Positions 1 to 8,449 of a DNA stretch of 64,000 nt are shown one piece after another. The notes beneath the pieces are model-generated. The model searched no databases, had not been told where the DNA came from, and saw nothing but the letters and a program-made list of their open reading frames with translations. The stretch covers positions 645,679-709,678 of the forward strand of contig NZ_LMOH01000012.1 of the NCBI RefSeq assembly GCF_001423245.1, read 5' to 3'. How positions within the stretch are numbered: the first letter of the stretch is position 1; every line of letters begins with the position of its first letter. The position numbers and the translations under genes are program-made. Source of the stretch: Aureimonas sp. Leaf324 (GTDB taxonomy: Bacteria; Pseudomonadota; Alphaproteobacteria; Rhizobiales; Rhizobiaceae).

Positions 1-569
1 TCTCAATTCCCGTCGGCACGTTGGTGGGCCTCGCGCTCGCCAATTACCGCGTACGCTTCGCCAATCTTCTCCAGGTCTATCTTCTCCTGCCCTTCACGAT
101 CCCGCTGATCGGCTCGGGCATCGGACTGATGCTCCTGTTCGGCGAGGCGGGCGTCCTCGGCTCGCTCTGGCCGGTCGGCGTCGCGGCCTGCGTCATCAAT
201 CTGCCCTTCATGATCTGGGCGGTGAGCGCGAGCGCCGGCGCGCTCGATCCCGATCTGGAGCTCGCCGCCTCGATGTGCGGCGCGCCGCCGCTCCAGACGT
301 TCCTCCTCGTCACCGTTCCGGCGGTCGCGCCCGGCATCATCACCGGCTCGCTGCTCATGTTCATCCTGGCCCTCAACGAGTTCCTGGTGAGCCTTCTTCT
401 CGTCGACGCGCGCACGGTGACGCTGCCCGTCCAAATCTACAATTCGATCCGCTCCATCATCACGCCCGATCTCGCCGCCATCTCGGTGGTCTTCATCGCC
501 TGCGCGGCGCTCGCGATCCTCGCGCTCGACCGCCTCGTCGGCCTCGACATCTTCCTGAAATCGAAGTGA
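1..569 (+). CDS. ABC transporter permease, spermidine/putrescine (PotC) type, 5' truncated by window edge
   Basis: This is the C-terminal part of an inner-membrane permease of the binding-protein-dependent transport family. The reading frame is open from base 3 and the true start lies left of the window; the TTG at 21 is internal. About 188 residues are visible, with several hydrophobic segments and the cytoplasmic EAA-like loop (LAASMCGA...P, near bases 262-330) that docks onto the ATPase. Overall pattern and ending resemble PotC/PotI-type permeases that pair with a PotB-like partner. The HisD-like gene starts 8 bases downstream, so both are probably one transcript; the transporter may import the substrate of the following dehydrogenases. 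The solute cannot be inferred. Confidence 0.8.
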   Translation, partial: SIPVGTLVGLALANYRVRFANLLQVYLLLPFTIPLIGSGIGLMLLFGEAGVLGSLWPVGVAACVINLPFMIWAVSASAGALDPDLELAASMCGAPPLQTFLLVTVPAVAPGIITGSLLMFILALNEFLVSLLLVDARTVTLPVQIYNSIRSIITPDLAAISVVFIACAALAILALDRLVGLDIFLKSK

Positions 570-577
570 CGCCTCCC

Positions 578-1912
578 ATGTCCTCGACCCCCTGCTCCTT
601 CCACGACCTCGCCACCCTCGACGACGCCGCGCGCGCCCGGCTCCTGCGGCGCTCCGAGACCGACCTCTCGTCCTTCGTCGAGACGGTCCGCCCGATCATC
701 GAGGCGGTGAAATCGGAAGGCGACGCCGCGCTCTTGCGCTTTGCCCGCGATCTCGACGGCGCGACCGTCGCGCCCGGCGCGCTGCAGGCGAGCGAGGCCG
801 AGTTCGACGCGGCCTTCAAGGCCGTGGAGCCGGAGGTGATCGACGCCATCCGCTTCGGCATCGACAACATCCGCCGCTTCCACGAGGAGCAGAAGCCTGA
901 ACCCATGTGGTTCAAGGAAATGCGTCCGGGCGCGTTTGCCGGCGACCGCTGGACGCCGATCCAGTCCGCCGCGCTCTACGTGCCGCGCGGCAAGGGCGCG
1001 TTTCCCTCTGTCACGATGATGACCAGCGTGCCGGCCGTGGTGGCGGGCGTCTCGGACCTCTGCATCCTCACCCCGCCGACGGCGGACGGCTCGGTGGATG
1101 CCGCGACCCTCGTCGCCGCGCGGCTGGCGGGCGTCGAGACGGTCTACAAGGTCGGCGGCGCGCAGGCCGTCGCGGCGGCCGCCTTCGGCACCGAGACGAT
1201 CCAACCCAAGATCAAGATCGTCGGCCCCGGATCGCCCTTCGTGGTGGCGGCGAAAAGCCTTCTGTCGGGCGTCCTCGACACCGGCCTCCCGGCCGGCCCG
1301 TCCGAGGCGATGATCTTCGCGGACGAGACGGTGGACGGCGCGCTCGCGGCCCTCGATCTTCTGATCGAGGCCGAGCACGGGCCGGATTCGTCGGCCTATC
1401 TCGTCACCCACGACCGCCGCGTCGCCGAAGAGGCGATGGCCGCCCTGCCCGGCCATTGGGCGCGCATGACCGAGCAGCGAGCGACCTTCTCGCGCACCGT
1501 CCTGACCGGCCCTTACGGCGGGATCGTGCTGACGCCCTCGCTGGAAGACAGCTACCGCTTCGTCAACGACTATGCGCCCGAGCATCTCGAGCTTCTGTCG
1601 ACGGAGCCGTTCCGCCATCTCGGTCGGATCACGGAAGCCGCGGAGATCCTGATGGGGCTGCATACGCCGGTGACGCTCGGCAACTTCGTTCTCGGCCCCA
1701 ACGCGGTGCTGCCGACCAGCCGCTGGGCGCGCACCTACGGGCCGCTGTCGGTGACCGACTTCCTGAAGCGCTCGTCGATCGGCTACGTCACCTCCACCGG
1801 CTATCCCGAACTCGCGCTGCACGCCCGCCGCCTCGCGCGCTACGAGGGCTTCTCCTCGCACGAGAACGCCGTGTCGGAGATGCGCGACGCCATCCTGTCG
1901 AAGCCGCGATGA
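578..1912 (+). CDS. Histidinol dehydrogenase-family protein, divergent paralogue
   Basis: The 444-residue protein has the full-length fold of HisD, the NAD- and Zn-dependent alcohol-to-acid dehydrogenase. The catalytic pair in APEHLEL and the late zinc-ligand His (EGFSSH) are present. However, the segment that is DLLSQAEH in HisD reads DLLIEAEH here (Glu for the Gln zinc ligand), GDY reads GNF (Asn for the Asp zinc ligand), and NHVLPT reads NAVLPT (Ala for the substrate-binding His). A true histidine-biosynthetic role is therefore unlikely. It sits between a transporter and a 2-hydroxyacid dehydrogenase (ATGA overlap with the latter), so I infer an oxidation of an imported hydroxy compound. 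ATG at 578 fits the frame, 8 bases after the permease stop. Confidence 0.85.
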   Translation: MSSTPCSFHDLATLDDAARARLLRRSETDLSSFVETVRPIIEAVKSEGDAALLRFARDLDGATVAPGALQASEAEFDAAFKAVEPEVIDAIRFGIDNIRRFHEEQKPEPMWFKEMRPGAFAGDRWTPIQSAALYVPRGKGAFPSVTMMTSVPAVVAGVSDLCILTPPTADGSVDAATLVAARLAGVETVYKVGGAQAVAAAAFGTETIQPKIKIVGPGSPFVVAAKSLLSGVLDTGLPAGPSEAMIFADETVDGALAALDLLIEAEHGPDSSAYLVTHDRRVAEEAMAALPGHWARMTEQRATFSRTVLTGPYGGIVLTPSLEDSYRFVNDYAPEHLELLSTEPFRHLGRITEAAEILMGLHTPVTLGNFVLGPNAVLPTSRWARTYGPLSVTDFLKRSSIGYVTSTGYPELALHARRLARYEGFSSHENAVSEMRDAILSKPR

Positions 1913-3105
1913 CCGCGCGCTTCGTCAATGTCGAGGACGCCCGCCGCATCGCCCGGCGGCGTCTTCCGAAGATCTTCTTCGACTATATCGACGGCGGCTC
2001 CTCCGCCGAGGCGACGCTTTCGTCGAGCACGGCCGACTTCGCAGATTTGCGGCTGGAGCAGCGGGTTCTGGCAGGCCTTCGTCCACGCGACCTGTCGAGC
2101 GAGTTCCTCGGGCAGCGGAACCGCCTGCCCTTCATGCTCGGCCCCGTCGGCTTTCTCGGCCTGTTTGCCGGGCACGGCGAGATCCTGGCGGCGAAAGCCG
2201 CCCATGCGGCCGGCATCCCCACGTGCCTGTCCAATTTCTCGATCGCCTCGCTCGACGACCTTCGCCGTGCCGGCTGCGCCGGGCCGCTGCAGTTCCAGCT
2301 CTATGTCCTGAAGGACCGCGGGCTGGCCGAGGAGTTCGTCGCGGCCGCCGAGCGGGCCGGTGTCGAGGCCCTGCATCTCACCGTCGATACGGCCGTGACC
2401 GGCATTCGCGAGCGCGACGCGCGCAACGGCTTCCGGGCCGCCACGCGGATCACGCCGTGCATGGGCTTCGGCATGGCGCTCCGCCCGGCCTGGGTGTTCG
2501 ATATGCTGCGGACCGGCAAGCCCGGCGTCGGCGCGGTGCGCGGCCGCGCGGAGTTCGGCGCCAACATCCTGGCGCAGGCCGCCAGCCTTTCCCGCCTCAT
2601 CGACCCCGCCCTATCGTGGGACGACGTCGACTGGCTGCGCGGACGCTGGCGCGGGCGCCTGTCGATCAAGGGCATCCTTCATCCCGACGACGCGCGGCGG
2701 GCGAAAGCGGCGGGTGCCGATGCCATCGTGGTGTCGAACCACGGCGGGCGCCAGCTCGACGGGGCCCGCTCGACGATCAGCGCCCTTCCCGGCATCGTGG
2801 ACGCGGCCGATGGCCTCGAGGTTCTTCTCGACGGCGGCGTCCGGCGCGGGACCGACATCGTCAAGGCGATCGCACTCGGTGCTTCAAGCGTCCTTCTCGG
2901 CCGTGCCTATGTCTGGGGCGTGGCGGCGGGCGGCGAGGCAGGCGCGGCCCGCGTCATCCAGCTCCTCTCCGACGAGATCGACGTCACCCTTGGTCTGATG
3001 GGCCTGTCGTCGATCGACGAGTTGAAGGCGCTCGGACGCGGCGCCCTGGTGCCGACACCCGAGGTCGCCGCGTCAGGGAGCGTGGTCCAGCCGGTCGGCC
3101 TCTGA
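1909..3105 (+). CDS. FMN-dependent alpha-hydroxy-acid dehydrogenase (LldD/glycolate oxidase family)
   Basis: This 398-residue protein belongs to the family of FMN enzymes that oxidise L-2-hydroxyacids to 2-oxoacids. Visible hallmarks are QLYV..DR and LTVDT in the barrel core, the flavin-contacting Lys in RLSIKGI, the active-site His in SNHGGRQLDG, and the phosphate-binding DGGVRRGTDIVKA. Length is normal. The start overlaps the HisD-like stop as ATGA, so translation is likely coupled and the two may act in sequence. The last 33 bases overlap tail-to-tail with the dihydropyrimidinase gene on the other strand. Substrate (lactate, glycolate, mandelate or other) cannot be told from sequence. Confidence 0.92.
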   Translation: MTARFVNVEDARRIARRRLPKIFFDYIDGGSSAEATLSSSTADFADLRLEQRVLAGLRPRDLSSEFLGQRNRLPFMLGPVGFLGLFAGHGEILAAKAAHAAGIPTCLSNFSIASLDDLRRAGCAGPLQFQLYVLKDRGLAEEFVAAAERAGVEALHLTVDTAVTGIRERDARNGFRAATRITPCMGFGMALRPAWVFDMLRTGKPGVGAVRGRAEFGANILAQAASLSRLIDPALSWDDVDWLRGRWRGRLSIKGILHPDDARRAKAAGADAIVVSNHGGRQLDGARSTISALPGIVDAADGLEVLLDGGVRRGTDIVKAIALGASSVLLGRAYVWGVAAGGEAGAARVIQLLSDEIDVTLGLMGLSSIDELKALGRGALVPTPEVAASGSVVQPVGL

Positions 3106-4509
3106 ACCGGCGCGCGGGCGCATCGCGTCGGACGGCTCCATGACGACCCGCCGGCCGCGGCCGGGCACCGCGAGGCACATGCCGTCCGCGACGACCACCT
3201 CGCCCCGCGACAGGACGGTCTCCGGCCATCCCGTCACGCTGGTGCCCGCGAACGGATTGTAGCCTGTGTTGTCGTGGAGATCGTCGGCCCCGAACGTGAC
3301 GCGCCGCTCCGGGTCCCAGATCGCGATGTCGGCATCGGCGCCGACCACGATCCGCCCCTTGGCGGCGAGGCCGAAGATCGCGGCGGGCGCGGTCGCCGTC
3401 AGCTCCACGAACCTCTCCGGTCCGAGCCGCCCGCGGCTGACCATCGCGTCGAACATCAGCGGCAGGCGCACCTCGAGGCCCGGAAGCCCGTTGGCGATGC
3501 GGTTGAAGGGGGCATCCGCGCCGTTGGCGAACTTGCCGGTCTCGTCGAGGCGATAGGGCGCGTGGTCGGAGGAGACGACCCGAAGCGTCCCGTCGCGCAA
3601 GCCCTCCCAGAGCGCGTCCTGGTCGTCGGTGCGGCGCTGCGGCGGGCTGCACATCAGGCCGGCGACGTCGCGTCCCGGCGCATCGAGCTGGTCGCCCGTC
3701 ATGAAGAGGTAATGCGGACAGGTCTCGGCGACGACCGGAACGCCGCGCGCCTGCGCCGCGCGCACGATCTCGACACCCTCGCGCGTCGAGACGTGGAACA
3801 GCATGATCGGCTGGCCGGTGAATTCGGAGAAGACGCACATGCGCGACAGCGCCTCGACCTCGGCCGCGCGCGGATGCGACAGCGGGTGGAAGCGCGGCTC
3901 CGTGCGCCCACTCCCGATCAGGCGGCGCGACATCCAGCGGATCAACCCGTCGTTCTCGGCGTGGAAACAGACTAGCGCCCCGCCGCCGCGCACCGTCCAC
4001 AGGACGTCGAGAATGTCCTCGTCGCCCAGACGCACCTTGTCGTAGGTCGTGAAGATCTTGATCGACCGGTGCCCTTCGTCGATGAGTTCGGGCAGGTCGC
4101 GAGCGAGGTTGTCGCCCGAAACGTCCGACACGATCATGTGGAAGGCGTGGTCGATCATCGCGCCGCGCGCCGCCAGCGCGGCATAGTCGTCGACGACCTG
4201 GCGCAGCCGCTTGCCGGGGTGCTGGGCGGCGAAGGACACGATCGAGGTGGTGCCGCCGTGAAGCGCCGAGCGGGTCGCCGTCTCGAACGTGTCGGCGTTC
4301 ATCAGGCCGGCGCCGGAAATCTGCTCGACATGGCAGTGGGTGTCGACCCCGCCCGGCATGACGAGGCGAGCGCGCGCGTCGATTCGGCGCGTCGCTGGAC
4401 CGAGATTTTTCCCGACCGCGACGACGCGCCCGCCGGCGATGCCGACGTCCTCGTCGCGCGAGCCCTCGGCCGTCACCACGCGCCCGCCTTCGATCAGAAC
4501 GTCCAGCAC
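3073..4509 (-). CDS. Dihydropyrimidinase / hydantoinase (cyclic amidohydrolase) 1
   Basis: The 478-residue protein is a binuclear zinc amidohydrolase that opens cyclic amide rings (dihydropyrimidines, hydantoins, related imides). All metal ligands can be placed: His58 and His60 in DTHCH, the carboxylatable Lys151 in RSIKIFTTY, His183 (CFHAEN), His239 (FHVST) and Asp315 (SSDHAPY). These positions match the classical D-hydantoinase numbering almost exactly. It is transcribed divergently from the GntR gene with a GTATAC palindrome between them, which suggests local control. A second, distinct copy lies at 16583-17983. Allantoinase or another imidase is the main alternative; the substrate is unknown. 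Confidence 0.9.
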   Translation of the reverse strand: MLDVLIEGGRVVTAEGSRDEDVGIAGGRVVAVGKNLGPATRRIDARARLVMPGGVDTHCHVEQISGAGLMNADTFETATRSALHGGTTSIVSFAAQHPGKRLRQVVDDYAALAARGAMIDHAFHMIVSDVSGDNLARDLPELIDEGHRSIKIFTTYDKVRLGDEDILDVLWTVRGGGALVCFHAENDGLIRWMSRRLIGSGRTEPRFHPLSHPRAAEVEALSRMCVFSEFTGQPIMLFHVSTREGVEIVRAAQARGVPVVAETCPHYLFMTGDQLDAPGRDVAGLMCSPPQRRTDDQDALWEGLRDGTLRVVSSDHAPYRLDETGKFANGADAPFNRIANGLPGLEVRLPLMFDAMVSRGRLGPERFVELTATAPAAIFGLAAKGRIVVGADADIAIWDPERRVTFGADDLHDNTGYNPFAGTSVTGWPETVLSRGEVVVADGMCLAVPGRGRRVVMEPSDAMRPRAGSEADRLDHAP

Positions 4510-4554
4510 TCCGCCCTCCTGTCACGATCGGCCACCTTGCCAAGGGATACCCAA

Positions 4555-4562
4555 TGTATACA
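4555..4562. promoter_or_regulatory. Putative GntR operator, palindrome TGTATACA
   Basis: An 8-bp perfect palindrome lies in the 140-bp divergent region between the dihydropyrimidinase (start 4509) and the GntR gene (start 4650). A related GTATAC core occurs at 5358-5363, before the next operon. FCD-type GntR proteins often bind short palindromes of this kind; the assignment here is inference. Confidence 0.45.
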
Positions 4563-4649
4563 CTCGACCGCAACAGGAAATCGGACGATGACGACGAACG
4601 TGGGTTCATGGCATATGCACGTGCACAGGCGGGAGGCGAAGGAACGGTC

Positions 4650-5306
4650 ATGAGCCTCAAACCCGCCACGGCGCAGACGCTCGGCCAGTCGGTGCACGAC
4701 CGTCTGAAGGCGATGATCCTCGCCGGCGAACTGCCGGCCGGCACGCCGCTGCAGGAGAAGCTCTTCGCCGAGCGCCTCGGCGTCTCGCGCACGCCGGTGC
4801 GCGAGGCGGTGGCCAAGCTGACCAGCGAAGGGCTCGTCACGCGCAACGGCGGCGGGGTGCCGACCGTCAGCCGCATCTCCGTCACCGAGATCATGGAGAT
4901 TCTCCACGTCCGCCGGCTGCTGGAGGGCGAGACGGCGCGGCAGGCGGCCAGCGTCAACGCCTCGCCCGAGCCCTTCCTGGCGCTGCGCCGACGGCTCACG
5001 CAGTATCTGGAGGGCGAGCGCCCGAGCGTTGCCGAATACGCCCAGTTCGACGAGGACTTCCACACGCTGGTCGCGCGCACGGCGGGCTCGACGCTCCTCA
5101 CGGATCTCGTAAAAGGGCTGAAGCTGAAGACGCGCATCTTCGACAACGGCTCGATCCCCGAGCGATTCGTGCCGGGCTGCCACGAGCATATCGAGATCGT
5201 CGACGCGATCCTCGCCCGCGATCCGCCCCGCGCCGAGGCCGCCATGCTTCGTCACATCGACAACGCGCGCAACGCCATCCTCGGACATCTCTCACGGCTG
5301 TTCTGA
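4650..5306 (+). CDS. GntR-family transcriptional regulator, FadR/FCD subfamily
   Basis: A 218-residue regulator with an N-terminal winged helix-turn-helix (about residues 12-72, with ERLGVSRTPVREAVAKLTSEGLV) and a C-terminal all-helical FCD ligand-binding domain; the metal-binding FCD pattern D..FH...A and the later H..I..A are visible. An upstream ATG at 4554 is in frame, but the N-terminal 32 residues it would add are non-conserved in character and overlap the palindromic operator; ATG 4650 has a purine-rich GGAGG/AAGGA ribosome site just before it, so I chose it. Its position between the dihydropyrimidinase and the VOC-dpp operon, with GTATAC palindromes on both sides, suggests it senses an intermediate of this pathway. 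Confidence 0.9.
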   Translation: MSLKPATAQTLGQSVHDRLKAMILAGELPAGTPLQEKLFAERLGVSRTPVREAVAKLTSEGLVTRNGGGVPTVSRISVTEIMEILHVRRLLEGETARQAASVNASPEPFLALRRRLTQYLEGERPSVAEYAQFDEDFHTLVARTAGSTLLTDLVKGLKLKTRIFDNGSIPERFVPGCHEHIEIVDAILARDPPRAEAAMLRHIDNARNAILGHLSRLF

Positions 5307-5357
5307 AACTCGAGGCTATGCTGCAAGGCAGCATGGAATCCTCTTGCCATTTTTTGT

Positions 5358-5363
5358 GTATAC
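5358..5363. promoter_or_regulatory. Putative second GntR site, core GTATAC
   Basis: The core GTATAC (within TGTGTATACC) lies 36 bases before the VOC start codon and after the GntR stop codon. It repeats the core of the palindrome at 4555-4562. A six-base palindrome alone is weak evidence; the placement before the catabolic operon is what makes it worth listing. Confidence 0.35.
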
Positions 5364-5398
5364 CGCTTGGATGGCGGCAGCATACGAGAGGGGACGAG

Positions 5399-5791
5399 AT
5401 GACCGCAGAGACCGCCACGCGCCCGGAGGGGCCGATCCTCGGCATCACGTTCCTCTACTACCGCGACCTCGAGCACGCCGTGCGTTTCTACGAGACCGTG
5501 CTCGGCTTCACCCTCGCGATCGACCAGGGCTGGTCGAAGATCTACCGCATCACCGGCGCCTCGCATGTGGGCCTCGTCGACGAGGCGCGCGGCATGCACC
5601 GCGCGAGCGATCCCAAGCCCGTCCAGCTCTGCATCCGCGTGCCCGACGTCGACGCCTGGCACCGCTTCGTGCAGGCGCACGGCGTCGCCAACCTCACCGA
5701 GCCGCGCGACAGCGCCGCGCTGAAGATCCGCGCCTTCGTCTTCGACGATCCCGAGGGCTACCAGATCGAGGTCCAGTCCGCCCTGGACTGA
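5399..5791 (+). CDS. VOC / glyoxalase-bleomycin resistance superfamily protein
   Basis: A small 130-residue protein of the vicinal oxygen chelate fold: one beta-alpha-beta-beta-beta module at residues 12-60 (FLYYRDLEHAVRFYETVLGF) and a second ending in AFVFDDPEGYQIEV, which carries the typical late metal-ligand Glu region. ATG at 5399 follows a GAGGGGA ribosome site; the longer open frame upstream is not coding-like. It opens the 5399-16574 operon and may be an isomerase, lyase or dioxygenase acting on a pathway intermediate. The precise reaction cannot be read from this superfamily. Confidence 0.8.
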   Translation: MTAETATRPEGPILGITFLYYRDLEHAVRFYETVLGFTLAIDQGWSKIYRITGASHVGLVDEARGMHRASDPKPVQLCIRVPDVDAWHRFVQAHGVANLTEPRDSAALKIRAFVFDDPEGYQIEVQSALD

Positions 5792-5847
5792 CCCCGCAAC
5801 CGACGTCACGGCGAAGGCCGGCAACCGCATTCCTGGAGGAGGACAAG

Positions 5848-7419
5848 ATGACACTGCACCGTTCGATCCGATGCCTGCTGGCGACGGCGGCTCTCGCCGC
5901 CACCCTGCCGCTCGGCCCCCTCGCCTTCGCCACGGCCGCCGAGGCCAAGGAGGTGACGATCGGCCTGACGTCGGACCCGACGATCCTCGATCCGCAGGCT
6001 GGCGAGGAGCTGTCGAGCAACATCATGTTCTACCACCTCTACGACCCGCTCGTCCGGCGCGACAAGGACCTGAAGTTCGGACCGGGCCTCGCCGAAAGCT
6101 GGTCGCAGAAGGACGACAAGACCTGGGTCTTCAAGCTGCGCGACGGGGTGAAGTTCCATAACGGCGAGACGCTGAAGGCGTCCGACGTCGTGTTCACGAT
6201 CGACCGGCTCAAGGCGTCGGTCATGTCGAACCTCTCGGCCAACATCGCGAGCGCCAAGGCGGTGGACGATCGCACCGTCGAGATCGCGACGCCCGGCCCC
6301 TATGCCGCCCTGCCGAACGACCTCGCCGCGATCCTGATCCTCAACGAGGCCTACACGAAGAAGGTCGGCGACGCCGAACTCGGCCTGAAGCCGATGGGCA
6401 CCGGCCCCTATCGCCTGAAGGAGTGGGCCAAGGAAGACCGGCTGACGCTGGAAGCCTTCCCCGACTACTACGGTGGCAAGGCGAAGATCGACACCGTGGT
6501 GTTCCGTCCGATCACCAACCCGGCGACGCGCACGGCCGCGCTTCTGACGGGCGAACTCGACGTGGTGCAGGATCTCGCCGTGCGCGACATCGACCGCGTC
6601 AAGGCGGAAAGCGGCGTGACGGTCGAAACGCGGCCGAGCCTCCTCAACATCCTTCTCGCCCTCGACGTGCGCGAGGCCTCGCCCACCATCTCGGGCAAGA
6701 ACCCGATGACCGACCGGCGCGTGCGCGAGGCGATGGCCCGCGCGATCGACGTCGCCGCGATCGACCGCGTCATCATGAACGGTCTGGCGACCCCGTCCGC
6801 GCAGTTCGTGCCGGAATCCCATCTCGGTTATGTCGAGGGCGCCGACTTCCATGAGATGTACCCGTTCGACCTCGAGCGCGCGAAGGCGCTGATGGCCGAG
6901 GCCGGCGTGCCGGACGGCTTCGCGGTGACGCTCGACGCCACCAACAACCGCTACGTCAACGACGCGCAGGTGGCCCAGGCGCTGACCTCGATGCTCGGCA
7001 AGATCGGCATCCAGCTGAATCTGAACCTGATGCCGAAATCGAACTTCTGGGGCTACATCCGCGTGCCCTCGCCCAAATCCAGCATGATCATGTCGGGCTG
7101 GGACGTGCCCTCGGGCGACGCCGGCTCGATGTACAACTCGCTCTACTACAGCCGCGACAAGAAGCCGGGCTACGGCGAGGTGAACCGGACGAGCTACTCG
7201 AACCCCGAGGTCGACGCCCTCCTCGACAAGGCGGACTCGACGGCCAACGTCGAGGAGCGCGACTCGCACCTGCAGGAGGCCACCAAGCTTCTTCTGGCCG
7301 ATATCCCGATGATCCCGATCCATTACGAGCAGGACATCTACGCCTCGCGCGACACCGTCACCTTCGAGCCGCGCGTCGACAAGTTCATCTGGGCCTACGA
7401 GATGGACGTCGCCGAGTAA
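5848..7419 (+). CDS. ABC transporter substrate-binding protein, dipeptide/oligopeptide (SBP_bac_5) family
   Basis: The 523-residue protein has an N-terminal Sec signal peptide (hydrophobic stretch from residue 8 to about 30, ending near AAEAKE) and no lipobox cysteine, so it is a soluble periplasmic receptor. The family signature region LRDGVKFHNGETLKASDVVFTIDR is present around residue 95-120, and GTGPYRLKEW near 185. ATG at 5848 has a strong GGAGGAGGA ribosome site. The genes for two permeases and two ATPases follow directly, completing a Dpp-type importer. Despite the family name, such proteins also bind glutathione, nickel chelates, opines or cyclic amides; the catabolic neighbours argue for a small amide or modified peptide. 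Confidence 0.93.
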   Translation: MTLHRSIRCLLATAALAATLPLGPLAFATAAEAKEVTIGLTSDPTILDPQAGEELSSNIMFYHLYDPLVRRDKDLKFGPGLAESWSQKDDKTWVFKLRDGVKFHNGETLKASDVVFTIDRLKASVMSNLSANIASAKAVDDRTVEIATPGPYAALPNDLAAILILNEAYTKKVGDAELGLKPMGTGPYRLKEWAKEDRLTLEAFPDYYGGKAKIDTVVFRPITNPATRTAALLTGELDVVQDLAVRDIDRVKAESGVTVETRPSLLNILLALDVREASPTISGKNPMTDRRVREAMARAIDVAAIDRVIMNGLATPSAQFVPESHLGYVEGADFHEMYPFDLERAKALMAEAGVPDGFAVTLDATNNRYVNDAQVAQALTSMLGKIGIQLNLNLMPKSNFWGYIRVPSPKSSMIMSGWDVPSGDAGSMYNSLYYSRDKKPGYGEVNRTSYSNPEVDALLDKADSTANVEERDSHLQEATKLLLADIPMIPIHYEQDIYASRDTVTFEPRVDKFIWAYEMDVAE

Positions 7420-7482
7420 GGATTTCCGACGGGCGGGGGCGCCGTCGCGCCTCCGCTTTTTCGGACGAAGGGCATTCCCTCC

Positions 7483-8448
7483 ATGTTCGCATTCACGGTC
7501 AGACGGCTGATCCAGACGCTCGTCGTGCTCTGGGCGGTGTCGGTCATCGTCTTCCTGATGACGACCTTCACCGGCGACCCCGTCTTCATGGTCGTCCCGA
7601 TTGACGCGACGCAGGCCGAGATCGAGCAGGCGCGCCGCATCCTCGGCCTCGACCAGACGCTTCTCGTCCAGTACGGCATCTTCCTGAAGGGCCTCCTTCA
7701 GGGCGACCTCGGCCTGTCCTACGTGTTCCGCCAGCCGGCCTTCTCGCTGATCCTGGAGCGCCTGCCGGCGACGATGGAGATCGTGCTGGTCGCCATGGGT
7801 ATCGCCACCGTCGTGGCGATCCCGCTCGGCGTCTATGCAGGCGCCAATCCCGGCAAGCCCTTGTCGCGGCTGATCATGTCGGGGTCGCTGCTGGGCGTCT
7901 CGCTGCCCGGCTTCTGGGTCGGCATGATGCTGATCTGGGTGCTGGCAGTGGAGTATCGGATCTTCCCCTCGTCGGGGCGCGGCGCGGTCGGCACGATCTT
8001 CGGCATCGAGACCTCGCTCGCCACGTGGTCGGGATGGCAGCACATCGTGCTGCCCGCCGTGACCCTCTCGGTCGGCACGCTCGCCATCCTCCTGCGCATC
8101 ACCCGCGCCGGGATGATGGAGGTGACGCGGCAGGACTACATGAAGTTCGCGCGGGCCAAAGGCGCCTCGCGGGCCCAGGTGCTCTACGGCCATGGCCTGC
8201 GCAACGCGCTGATCCCGGTGGTCACGATCTTCGGCCTGCAGCTCGGCGATCTCATCGCATTCGCCACGATCACCGAGACCATCTTCGCCTGGCCCGGCAT
8301 GGGCAAGCTCCTCATCGACAGCATCTACCGCGCCGACCGCCCCGTGATCGTGGTCTACCTGATGCTGGTCGCGCTGATCTTCGTGGTGATCAACTTCGTG
8401 ATCGACCTTCTCTACACGGTCATCGACCCCCGGATCACGGTGCGCTGA
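7483..8448 (+). CDS. ABC transporter permease, DppB type
   Basis: A 321-residue inner-membrane permease with an N-terminal transmembrane helix (residues 10-30, FTVRRLIQTLVVLWAV), about six helices in all, and the cytoplasmic EAA loop near residue 220 (YMKFARAKGASRAQVLYGHGLRNALIPVV), typical of DppB. It forms the transmembrane channel with the DppC-type permease encoded one base downstream. Preceded by a 63-base gap after the binding protein gene. Length and motif are normal for the family. Confidence 0.94.
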   Translation: MFAFTVRRLIQTLVVLWAVSVIVFLMTTFTGDPVFMVVPIDATQAEIEQARRILGLDQTLLVQYGIFLKGLLQGDLGLSYVFRQPAFSLILERLPATMEIVLVAMGIATVVAIPLGVYAGANPGKPLSRLIMSGSLLGVSLPGFWVGMMLIWVLAVEYRIFPSSGRGAVGTIFGIETSLATWSGWQHIVLPAVTLSVGTLAILLRITRAGMMEVTRQDYMKFARAKGASRAQVLYGHGLRNALIPVVTIFGLQLGDLIAFATITETIFAWPGMGKLLIDSIYRADRPVIVVYLMLVALIFVVINFVIDLLYTVIDPRITVR

Positions 8449-8449
8449 G

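Noticed and set aside
437-1861. 474-codon minus-strand open frame over the HisD-like gene
   Set aside because: Low-complexity Arg/Gly/Ala composition, opposite strand to a full-length conserved protein; not a gene.
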